Assembly (NCBI RefSeq): GCF_030708455.1
Contig: NZ_JAUYWF010000008.1
Coordinates: forward strand, 1-64,000
Source: Halomonas sp. SSL-5
Lineage (GTDB): Bacteria; Pseudomonadota; Gammaproteobacteria; Pseudomonadales; Halomonadaceae
DNA length: 64,000 nt
Reading direction: 5' to 3'
Positions within the stretch are counted from its first letter, which is position 1. Each line of letters starts with the position of its first letter. The notes under the pieces are model-generated. The model saw nothing but the letters and a program-made list of their open reading frames with translations, had not been told where the DNA came from and did no database searches. The position numbers and the translations under genes are program-made. Of this stretch, positions 49,168 to 56,321 are shown piece by piece.

Positions 49168-50056
49168 CTACTTTCTGCTCGATGTCTTCACCGACCTAGC
49201 CTTTACCGGCAACCCGCTGGCGGTATTCCCCCGGGCAAAGGGGCTGGATGACGGCATGATGCAGGCTATCGCCAACGAGCTGAACCTCTCCGAGACGGTG
49301 TTCGTCGGTGGGGCAACCGGCCAGCATCGCTACCCCATCCGCATCTTCACACCCACGGAGGAGCTGCCCTTCGCAGGCCACCCGACGATTGGCACCGCCC
49401 ACCTGCTGGTGGAACTGGGTATGGCAGAGCGTGACCGTCCTCTGGTTCTCGAGGCTGGCGTCGGCCCTATCGTCGTTGAGTTCGAAAACGAACTGGCTCG
49501 ATTTACCACGGCGGCGCCGTTCAGCAGCCTGCCGAGCTCTTTGAATCGGACCGCTGCCGCTGAACTGCTGGGGCTGGGGGCACACCAAGTCCTGAGCGAG
49601 CCGGTGCTCGCCTCCTGCGGGCTGCCTTATCACCTGGTCGAGCTCGCATCGCTCGAGGCCCTCGAGCGGGCACGGCCATCGCCGGGCGCCTGGTCGGAGT
49701 GGGTCTCATCCAGCGGCTACGATCAGGTCTATCTCTATGTGGCCGGTAAGGAGGCTGATGCATCACACATCGTGAGGGCCCGGATGTTTTCCACGCCGGG
49801 TGGCGTGCGCGAAGACCCGGCAACTGGCAGTGCGGCGGCGGCCTTGGCGGGGTACCTGGCACAGAACAGGGGAATTGGCCGGTGGCGCTGGCAGATCGAA
49901 CAAGGCATCGAGATGGGTCGCCCTAGCCGCATACTTGCCGAGGCCGATCGCACCGAAGACGATCTTTCGATCCGCATCGCGGGAGAGGCAATGATTGTGG
50001 GAAGCGGGACGCTGCACCTGCCAAGTGGGCTGACGGTTTCCCGGGAGGCCCCATGA
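49160..50056 (+). CDS. PhzF-family isomerase/epimerase-like protein
   Basis: 298 residues, diaminopimelate-epimerase fold. Shows DVFTDLAFTGNPLAVF, NLSETVFV with the catalytic Glu near residue 45, PTEELPFAGHPTIGTAH and EDPATGSAAAALAGYL. PhzF itself acts in phenazine synthesis, but most relatives have unknown roles and there are no phenazine genes here. Overlaps the genes on both sides by a few bases. Confidence 0.92.
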   Translation: MTDYFLLDVFTDLAFTGNPLAVFPRAKGLDDGMMQAIANELNLSETVFVGGATGQHRYPIRIFTPTEELPFAGHPTIGTAHLLVELGMAERDRPLVLEAGVGPIVVEFENELARFTTAAPFSSLPSSLNRTAAAELLGLGAHQVLSEPVLASCGLPYHLVELASLEALERARPSPGAWSEWVSSSGYDQVYLYVAGKEADASHIVRARMFSTPGGVREDPATGSAAAALAGYLAQNRGIGRWRWQIEQGIEMGRPSRILAEADRTEDDLSIRIAGEAMIVGSGTLHLPSGLTVSREAP

Positions 50057-50517
50057 AACCCTTCTCCATCCTGCTGATCCGGCTGCTGGGTCTCTATCTC
50101 TTCCTGGAGACGCTGTTTGCGGTGGTGCCGGCGTTGGCGTTGTTGGGGCCCAATGCCGCCGAGCCCGGCGTTGGGAAGTTGCTGCTGATCTACGTGGCGA
50201 CGGTGGGCGTGCCGATGCTCGGGGGCGTGCTGCTGTGGTGCTTCGCCGGCCGGTTGGCGGAGAGGCTGCACGGCGGCGTTGAGGCCGACGCCGGCGCTCG
50301 AGTCGCGGACGAGGATCTGGTGCGTGCCGGCACCTTCCTGATCGGCGTGTACCTGATGGTGCGCCACCTCGGCATGCTGGTGGCGGCCTACACCGGCGCG
50401 GGCGCCGTGGCCTATGACGCTCTGGTCGTGGTGGTGGCGGGCCTCGGTATGATGCTGGGCGGCGGTGGCATCACGGCGCTCTATCGCCGAATCAAGTACC
50501 TGGGGCTGGATCGGTAG
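50053..50517 (+). CDS. Hypothetical integral membrane protein
   Basis: 154 residues with four hydrophobic segments (about 5-30, 40-65, 95-115, 120-140). Overlaps the PhzF-family gene by 4 bp (ATGA), so co-translated. Not recognised. Confidence 0.75.
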   Translation: MKPFSILLIRLLGLYLFLETLFAVVPALALLGPNAAEPGVGKLLLIYVATVGVPMLGGVLLWCFAGRLAERLHGGVEADAGARVADEDLVRAGTFLIGVYLMVRHLGMLVAAYTGAGAVAYDALVVVVAGLGMMLGGGGITALYRRIKYLGLDR

Positions 50518-50533
50518 GCGTTGTGGCGCCGGC

Positions 50534-51121
50534 CTACCGCCCCTCTTCGCCGAAGGTGTGCACCTCACGGAACCAGTCGTCGACTTCCTTCTGGCTCATC
50601 CCCTCCACGCCGCCGATCAGCGTCTCGCGTATCGGTGACAGGCCGACGAAGCCGAGGACGTTGCGCTCCAGCGACTTGAGGCTGTGGGCACGGTAGAGGT
50701 GGCGGTAGATGGCTGCCGGCATGCCCATGGTCACGATGACCCGCGCCGAGCGACCGGTCAGCCCCTTCTTGCCCATGGGGTTGTCCTCCTCGTATTCGAA
50801 GGCGAAGCCCGGTCGTAGCACCTGCTCCAGAAAGCCCTTGACCATGGCCGGCATGTCGCCAAGCCACAGGGGGAAGATGAGCACCAGGTGCTGGCACCAG
50901 CCGATGGCCTGCTGGGCCTCGGCCAGGCTGTCGGGGAGGGGCGAGTGCTCCCACTCCTGCTGGCTGCGAATCAGGGGGAACTCAAGGCTGGCCAGGTCGA
51001 TCTGGCGGATCTCGTGGCCCTTCTGCTCCGCGCCGGCACGGTAGTGGTCGGCCAGGGCGTGGCAGAGGTGGGTTTCGCTGCGGTCGGGGTGACCCTGCAG
51101 GATCAGGATGCGCTGATGCAT
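50534..51121 (-). CDS. Flavodoxin-fold NAD(P)H-dependent oxidoreductase (KefF/MdaB family)
   Basis: 195 residues. Begins RILILQGHPDRSETHLCHALA, FMN-binding loop; then LVLIFPLWLGDMPAMVKGFLEQVLRPGFAF and KKGLTGRSARVIVTMGMP, all typical of the NQO1-like family that reduces quinones. An ANR-type box lies about 65-80 bp upstream on its own strand, suggesting oxygen-dependent control. Confidence 0.9.
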   Translation of the reverse strand: MHQRILILQGHPDRSETHLCHALADHYRAGAEQKGHEIRQIDLASLEFPLIRSQQEWEHSPLPDSLAEAQQAIGWCQHLVLIFPLWLGDMPAMVKGFLEQVLRPGFAFEYEEDNPMGKKGLTGRSARVIVTMGMPAAIYRHLYRAHSLKSLERNVLGFVGLSPIRETLIGGVEGMSQKEVDDWFREVHTFGEEGR

Positions 51122-51186
51122 GACGACGACCTCTCGGTGAGGCAGGGGGCCTGTTCCTCAGCGTAGTCGTCCGGCCGGTAATCACC

Positions 51187-51200
51187 TTGACCGACATCAA
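51187..51200 (-). promoter_or_regulatory. FNR/ANR-type box upstream of the quinone reductase gene
   Basis: Read on the minus strand: TTGAT-GTCG-GTCAA. Its 17-base context CTTGATGTCGGTCAAGG differs by one base from that at 2782-2798. Distance to the ATG at 51121 is about 66 bp, a usual activator position. Confidence 0.55.
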
Positions 51201-51250
51201 GGCATGGGCAGCGCGGGCACTGTGGCCGTATCCGCTGGTTGCCGGGTGAA

Positions 51251-51568
51251 TCAGATGCCGGTGATCAGGAAGTCGACGGCGGCCATGATCCGATCGCGAT
51301 AGCCGCCAAGGTCATGAACGGATTCACCGAGTCGCTTCCTTTCGATGCCGGCGAGTTCCTGCGTCATGAGGATATAGCGCTCACCATCGATCTCGACGAC
51401 GGGATTCAAGTAGGTCATTCGCACGCTTTCGGCTTGAGCGACAGAGCAGAGGGGCACGACAACGGTGGTGCGTAGCGCTTCGAGCAGGTCGCTCTGGATA
51501 TCGAGCAGGTAGGGGTAGCGATGTCGCGAGGCCGGGTTCCGGTTTTCGTAGGCTTGGAACTGGGCCAT
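51251..51568 (-). CDS. ccdB: CcdB-family toxin
   Basis: 105 residues, standard length. QFQAYENRNPASRHRYPYLLDIQSDLL and VVPLCSVAQAESVRMTYLNPVVEIDG, LMTQELAGI are CcdB signatures; the family poisons DNA gyrase. The C-terminus reads DFLITGI, where plasmid F CcdB ends FWGI; the Trp important for GyrA contact is replaced by Thr. Shares one base with the ccdA stop. Confidence 0.92.
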   Translation of the reverse strand: MAQFQAYENRNPASRHRYPYLLDIQSDLLEALRTTVVVPLCSVAQAESVRMTYLNPVVEIDGERYILMTQELAGIERKRLGESVHDLGGYRDRIMAAVDFLITGI

Positions 51569-51813
51569 CAGAACTGCCGCTCGCCATCACCGAAGGTGCC
51601 GTTCTCTTCGACGAACTGGTTGTAGGCACGAATGGCCTCGGTGTTCTCCCGTTGCCACCGTGCGCGTAGCTCATCACGTACCTTTTCCGTCAGCGCACTC
51701 TCGAAGGTGGCCGAGAGGTTGATCCCCAGGTGCCTTGCGCGTTGGAGCAGGTCGCTGTTGATGCTGACATTGGTGGGCTTCTTGGGTGCCGTGACATCGA
51801 AGAGTGGCGACAT
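51568..51813 (-). CDS. ccdA: CcdA-family antitoxin
   Basis: 81 residues. N-terminal ribbon-helix-helix (KPTNVSINSDLLQRARHLGINLSATFE) for DNA binding and a C-terminal toxin-binding tail (RWQRENTEAIRAYNQFVEENGTFGD). A palindrome is found 27 bp upstream of its ATG. Translationally coupled to ccdB. Confidence 0.93.
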   Translation of the reverse strand: MSPLFDVTAPKKPTNVSINSDLLQRARHLGINLSATFESALTEKVRDELRARWQRENTEAIRAYNQFVEENGTFGDGERQF

Positions 51814-51840
51814 GGAGAAGTCTCCTGTTGCGAAGGGCTA

Positions 51841-51859
51841 TGCGCATAGCGTATGCGCA
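51841..51859. promoter_or_regulatory. Operator palindrome of the ccdAB operon
   Basis: TGCGCATA-GCG-TATGCGCA, perfect 8-bp inverted repeat at 51841-51848/51852-51859, placed where CcdA/CcdAB autoregulation would act. Confidence 0.65.
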
Positions 51860-51907
51860 CTGAGATTGCCCGGCAAGGGGGCGATCTGCGGGTTACCCCT
51901 CGGACCT

Positions 51908-52179
51908 TCACTCTCGCTCATCCCGCGTCGCGCACAGCAGCACTCGGTCCATGCCGCGGGTGCGCTTTGCCACCTCGGCCTCGATGGAGGCGCTGCTGTC
52001 CAGGTCCAGCGTAAGCGCCTCGAAGCCCTCCTCGCGCAGCCGGGCCACATCCTCTTCCTTGCGCGCTGTGGCGAAGACCCGCCAGCCCGTGCTGCCATGG
52101 CGTGGGCCGCGGCGTGGCCGATGCCGCTGGAGCATCCGGTGATCAGCAGGCTGCGCGTCGTCTGTGGCGGGGCTGGCAT
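51908..52179 (-). pseudogene. Frameshifted, 3'-truncated short-chain dehydrogenase remnant
   Basis: Starts as a normal SDR (RSLLITGCSSGIGHAAAHAMAA, containing the TGxxxGIG cofactor motif). Near 52092 the frame is lost by one missing base; the continuation RVFATARKEEDVARLREEGFEALTLDLDSSASIEAEVAKR appears in the next frame. The homology stops after about 85 codons at the ccdAB promoter, so the active-site YxxxK part is gone. Confidence 0.8.
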
Positions 52180-52321
52180 TCAGTTTTTCCTTTCATTGCG
52201 GGGGAGCGAGGTGGGCCTCGACCATAGGGCCCGGGATCCGATTCGGCAATGGTGGCCGAAAGGGAGCGTGTGGCGATGGACGGAGTGCTACGCTGCCGGT
52301 GGCGAGGAGGGGAGGCGAACC

Positions 52322-53653
52322 ATGAGCGAGCATGCCGGGCGCCGTTGTCGGTGGGTCGTGATATCGGGGGCCACGTTCTCAGGGCTGGTGCTGGTGGTGT
52401 GGCTGGTGCTCGAGTGGCTTAGCCCCGCTCCGGTGACTGGGCGGTTGATCGAGTATCACAGTGATGCACCGGTGGCTGGTGCCACCCTGACCCTGAGCCG
52501 CCAGGGCTGGGGCTTGAGCGGCGCGGATCGACAGCTGGTCTGGGACAAGCGCTACGAAACCACCGCGATCACCGATGGCGATGGGCGCTTTCGTCTGCCG
52601 TTGCCCGGCCCGGTGTGGCTGCTGGGCAACGGCAGCGGCCGTCTCGTGGCCGAGGCGCAGGGCTTTCAGCGGCTCGATGCGGGCTATGTGGCCCCTGGCG
52701 CGGCCTTGACCCTGCAGACGGTGGCCGAACGGAAGGAGCGCCTGCCCGGCGGTATCGCCTACCTGGGCTGGGACAAGGACGGCGAGCCCTTCGGCTGGTC
52801 CTTCATCGACCACGCCCCGGTGCGAGACCCGGCCCGGGCCGACCTCTTCCCCGTCGCCCTGGAGCGCGAGCCGCTGCGAGTCACCCTGGCCGCCGCCGAT
52901 GGGGGCGGGCTGCACTTCGTCTCGGCCGAGGCGCAGGGGATCACCCATCCTTCCTACGACTACCTGCTGCGCTATCAGGACGCCTCGACCGAGCCGCCTG
53001 CCGAATCCCGGCTGACGCTGGACGACACCCCCGGCACGCTCTTCCTGCGCACCGCCCGGGATCGCCACGCCAAGCTCGCCTGGGAGCCGGGCGAGGCGCT
53101 GGCGATGTCCGGCAGCGTGCCGGGGCTCGATGCCAGCAGCGAGCGGCTGCTCTCCTTGCGCTTCGTCTATCGTCCCGTGCCGGGGAGTTCTGTGGTGTAC
53201 CAGCCACCGCTACGGCCGATGGAGCCCGTTCGCGCCGCGCTGCTGGCTTCCCTGCCCGAGCAGGGAGCGCCCTTCACGGGGCCGCGTGCCTACCGGCTGG
53301 TCGTGACCGATGCCGATGGCAGGGAACTGGAGCGCCAGCACGTCGAGCTGGCTCCAGGCGTGCCGCTGGATGTGGAAAGCTGTGCCCGGCAGGCGCCGTT
53401 GAGCTGGCGCTTCCAGGCGATGCGCCTGGAGTACGACACGGATGGCCTGCCGCACCTGCAGTTGACGGTGGATGGCGAGCGCTTCGTGCACCACTCCGCG
53501 CCACGCCTGGTCAGCACACGGGACGATACCGTGTTCGAGGTGATGGCCTTCGATCTCGACTATCGCCGCCATGACCTTCGTCTCAGCCTGAGGGAGTTGC
53601 CTGGCGATGCAGGCCCCGCCGGCTGCATCTCGCCGCCCCGGCCAGGGCGGTAA
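52322..53653 (+). CDS. Membrane-anchored protein with carboxypeptidase regulatory-like domain
   Basis: 443 residues. One N-terminal membrane segment (about 12-34), then an Ig-like repeat typical of CarboxypepD_reg domains: TGRLIEYHSDAPVAGATLTLSRQG ... TTAITDGDGRFRLPLPGPV. The remainder (100-443) is a beta-rich extracytoplasmic region I do not recognise. ATG 52322 chosen because it starts just before the membrane anchor; the open frame extends far upstream without RBS and through the SDR remnant. Confidence 0.7.
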   Translation: MSEHAGRRCRWVVISGATFSGLVLVVWLVLEWLSPAPVTGRLIEYHSDAPVAGATLTLSRQGWGLSGADRQLVWDKRYETTAITDGDGRFRLPLPGPVWLLGNGSGRLVAEAQGFQRLDAGYVAPGAALTLQTVAERKERLPGGIAYLGWDKDGEPFGWSFIDHAPVRDPARADLFPVALEREPLRVTLAAADGGGLHFVSAEAQGITHPSYDYLLRYQDASTEPPAESRLTLDDTPGTLFLRTARDRHAKLAWEPGEALAMSGSVPGLDASSERLLSLRFVYRPVPGSSVVYQPPLRPMEPVRAALLASLPEQGAPFTGPRAYRLVVTDADGRELERQHVELAPGVPLDVESCARQAPLSWRFQAMRLEYDTDGLPHLQLTVDGERFVHHSAPRLVSTRDDTVFEVMAFDLDYRRHDLRLSLRELPGDAGPAGCISPPRPGR

Positions 53654-53680
53654 GAACTGCGCCCGCATGGCGGCTCACCG

Positions 53681-53962
53681 TCAGAGCATCTCCCGGGTCG
53701 CCTGCATCACTCGGCCATCCACGCTGCGCTGGATCTTGTCCTCGATCTCGCCGAGCAGCGCTTCCACCTTGGGGCCCTCGTTGGCCACCGCCACGAAGGT
53801 CCATTCGCTCGCCTCCAGTCGGTCGTGTTCGCCACTCTCGCAGACCGCCACCGCCGGGTTGCGCCCGAAGCGCTCGTGCAGGCCGCCCATGCGCTGGCGC
53901 TTCTCCTTCAGCGATCGGCAGCCGGGTAGCGAGATGTGCAGCGTGAGTATTCCCATATGCAT
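53681..53962 (-). CDS. DUF503 family protein
   Basis: 93 residues: MGILTLHISLPGCRSLKEKRQRMGGL, AVCESGEHDRLEASEWTFVAVANE, a YlxP-like family of small alpha/beta proteins of unknown role, often near ribosome-assembly genes. GGAGAGG lies upstream; ATG 53962 or the ATG two codons later are both possible. The first 13 codons and leader are repeated at 59138-59214. Confidence 0.88.
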   Translation of the reverse strand: MHMGILTLHISLPGCRSLKEKRQRMGGLHERFGRNPAVAVCESGEHDRLEASEWTFVAVANEGPKVEALLGEIEDKIQRSVDGRVMQATREML

Positions 53963-54004
53963 CACAACCTCTCCTCCGCTCTCGTGGCCTCACCCTGGCG
54001 CCGG
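53928..54004. repeat. Duplicated DUF503 5' end, copy A (functional)
   Basis: 77 bp covering leader, RBS and first codons of the DUF503 gene. Aligns without gaps to 59138-59214 with roughly ten mismatches. Same orientation as copy B. Confidence 0.8.
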
Positions 54005-54210
54005 CCTTCGAGCGCCTCTGAATCGCCGTTGTCGATGGCCAAGAAGCGACTCCCGAAGGTGGTCTGACTACCTCGAGTGTCTCCCCGTCACCAGGGGCGT
54101 CTATGGGGGCTCTTGCCTACGGGAAGAGGGGCAATCGAGGGGCAGTTAAGCCTTATGCCGCGAAGCCTGGGCGTTGCCCACCCTGGCCGTTGAGATTATT
54201 CTCGGGCAGT

Positions 54211-56253
54211 ATGTCGTTAATGAAAACGAAGTCTAATTTAAAGGAGTATGCTGCCGGCTCGCAGCTCCTTGGCATCCTATCACGCCCGCTTACCTTTCCC
54301 CTGATGACGCTGCGCGGACGCTTGCTGGTGGGTGCCGCGGTGCTATGGGGCGTGCTGTGCGTGACGCTGCTGACCCTCGGCTGGCAAGCGGGCCGTCACC
54401 TGGTGGATGAGACCAACCACCAGCATCTGCGCTACGAAGCCGAGCTGATCAGCAACACCATCACCAACCAGGTCGGCCTACGACTGGAGGAGCTGGCGCA
54501 GCTGGCAAGCAGGATTCCCGAGCCGCGTGAGGGTGCCCTGGCCGACCAGCATGCCCACGCCCTGGCCCACCTCTTCGAAGGTCTCTCCCTCTTCGATCGC
54601 GACACTCGGGTGGTAGACGCCTGGCCTACCGGTGCTGGCCGGGTGGGAGCCAGCTTTCCTGACCGGGAATATGCCCGCTTCATGCACGCCTTCAAGCGCC
54701 CGTATGTCAGCGAGCCCTTCGTGGGGCGCATCACCGGCCTGCCCCTGGTGATGATGCTGGTCCCGCTGCGTGACGACGAGGGACGCTACACCGGCTTCCT
54801 GGGAGGCCTGGTCAACATCAACGAGAGTCGACTCTTCAAGAGTTTCGAGCGGTTGCGCCTGGGCGAAGGTGGGTATGTCACCATTACCACCGCCACCGGC
54901 CAGCGGCTCTATCACCCGAACCAGCGGCAGGCCATCGTCGGCCTGCCCGATGACCTCCCCCCGGCGCTCGAGCTGGCGCTGTATGGCTGGGAGGGAGAAA
55001 GCGCCGGCCGCATGTCCTCCGGCGAGCCCCAACTGGTGGCGTATCGCCAGATCTGGCCGGCCGACTGGATCGTGGGCGTGCACCTGCCACAGTCGCAGGC
55101 CGAGGCGCCGCTGGTGGCCGGTATGCGGCGCATCTCCTTCTATGCCTGGGGGGCGCTGGCACTGGTGCTGCCCCTGGTGGGAGGCTTGATCTGGTTGACG
55201 CTGCGTCCCCTGTCCCGGCTGGCCGAGCAGGTCCGTGAGCTGCAGGACGAGCGGCGCTCTTTCGTGGAGATCCCGACACGCATGCCGGAGCTGCGCCGGG
55301 TGATCGATGTGATCAACGAGACCGAGCAGGCACGGCGGGCCAGCCTGCGCGACCTGACGGAGCGCGAGGCCCTGCTGCGCGGCACCCTGGCCGCCTCGCC
55401 TCAGGGGATGTTCGTGACGGATCCGCATGGGCGGGTGACCTTCATGAATGATGCCCTGTACACGCAGCTGGGGATCGATGACCCCCTCGATATGGATACC
55501 TGGAGCGAGCGGATCCATGCCGAGGATCGCCCGGCCGTGCTGGAGGCCTGGAATCAGAGCCTGGCTCGGCGCCGCGACTTCATGCGCCAGTTCCGCTTCT
55601 TGGATGCCGAAGGCGCTCCGCGCTGGCTGGACGTGCATGCCGGCGCGATTCAGGTCGAGGGCGAGTTCATCGGCATCGTCGGGGCGGTGCGCGACATCAC
55701 CCAGCATCGTCATGACGACGCCCTGCGTCGCTGGGAGGCCGAGCACGACCCGCTCACCGGTCTGCTTAACCGACGTGGCCTGACACGCCGTCTAGAAGAG
55801 GCCCTGGTGGAGTGGCAGAAGGCCGGCACTCAGGCCGCGGTACTGCTCTTCGACCTCGATCACTTCAAGCCGATCAATGACCAGGGTGGGCACGCCCTGG
55901 GTGACCGCATGCTGCAGCAGGTGGCGGACGCGGTGCGCAGCGTGGTGCGCAAAAGCGATCATGCCGCCCGCCAAGGGGGGGATGAGTTTGCCGTGCTGAT
56001 CGGTGGCTGTAGCCCCGACCAGGCACTGGTGCTTGCCGAGGCGCTGCGAGACAGGATCGCCTCGCGTCCGGTGGAGCACGCGGGGAGGTGCTGGAAAGTC
56101 ACCGCCAGCATCGGCGTGAGTCACTTCCAGTCAGACGATGAGGAGATCGATGCCGTCCTCGACCGCGCCGATGCTGCCAGCTATCGGGCCAAGCATGGCG
56201 GTCGCGACAGGGTGGTGAGTGACGGCAGGGAGTTTGCAGCCCCTCCGGCCTAG
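54211..56253 (+). CDS. Diguanylate cyclase: Cache sensor, PAS, GGDEF
   Basis: 680 residues. Membrane segment about 40-60, a periplasmic dCache-like sensor domain (about 65-310, with LGGLVNINESRLFKSFERLRLGEGGYVTI), second membrane segment about 312-335, HAMP-like linker, PAS domain (about 390-510: FVTDPHGRVTFMNDALY), and GGDEF domain with HDPLTGLLNRRGL and intact active site RQGGDEFAVLI. It should make c-di-GMP in response to an external ligand. Start uncertain: ATG 54211, 54220 and 54304 are in frame and none has a strong RBS. Confidence 0.9.
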   Translation: MSLMKTKSNLKEYAAGSQLLGILSRPLTFPLMTLRGRLLVGAAVLWGVLCVTLLTLGWQAGRHLVDETNHQHLRYEAELISNTITNQVGLRLEELAQLASRIPEPREGALADQHAHALAHLFEGLSLFDRDTRVVDAWPTGAGRVGASFPDREYARFMHAFKRPYVSEPFVGRITGLPLVMMLVPLRDDEGRYTGFLGGLVNINESRLFKSFERLRLGEGGYVTITTATGQRLYHPNQRQAIVGLPDDLPPALELALYGWEGESAGRMSSGEPQLVAYRQIWPADWIVGVHLPQSQAEAPLVAGMRRISFYAWGALALVLPLVGGLIWLTLRPLSRLAEQVRELQDERRSFVEIPTRMPELRRVIDVINETEQARRASLRDLTEREALLRGTLAASPQGMFVTDPHGRVTFMNDALYTQLGIDDPLDMDTWSERIHAEDRPAVLEAWNQSLARRRDFMRQFRFLDAEGAPRWLDVHAGAIQVEGEFIGIVGAVRDITQHRHDDALRRWEAEHDPLTGLLNRRGLTRRLEEALVEWQKAGTQAAVLLFDLDHFKPINDQGGHALGDRMLQQVADAVRSVVRKSDHAARQGGDEFAVLIGGCSPDQALVLAEALRDRIASRPVEHAGRCWKVTASIGVSHFQSDDEEIDAVLDRADAASYRAKHGGRDRVVSDGREFAAPPA

Positions 56254-56321
56254 CGGCGACGCCAGGGGGGATGCCGGCACCTGTTGGCCGGGAACCGGCC
56301 GGTGAGCGGCATGGCAGGCCA

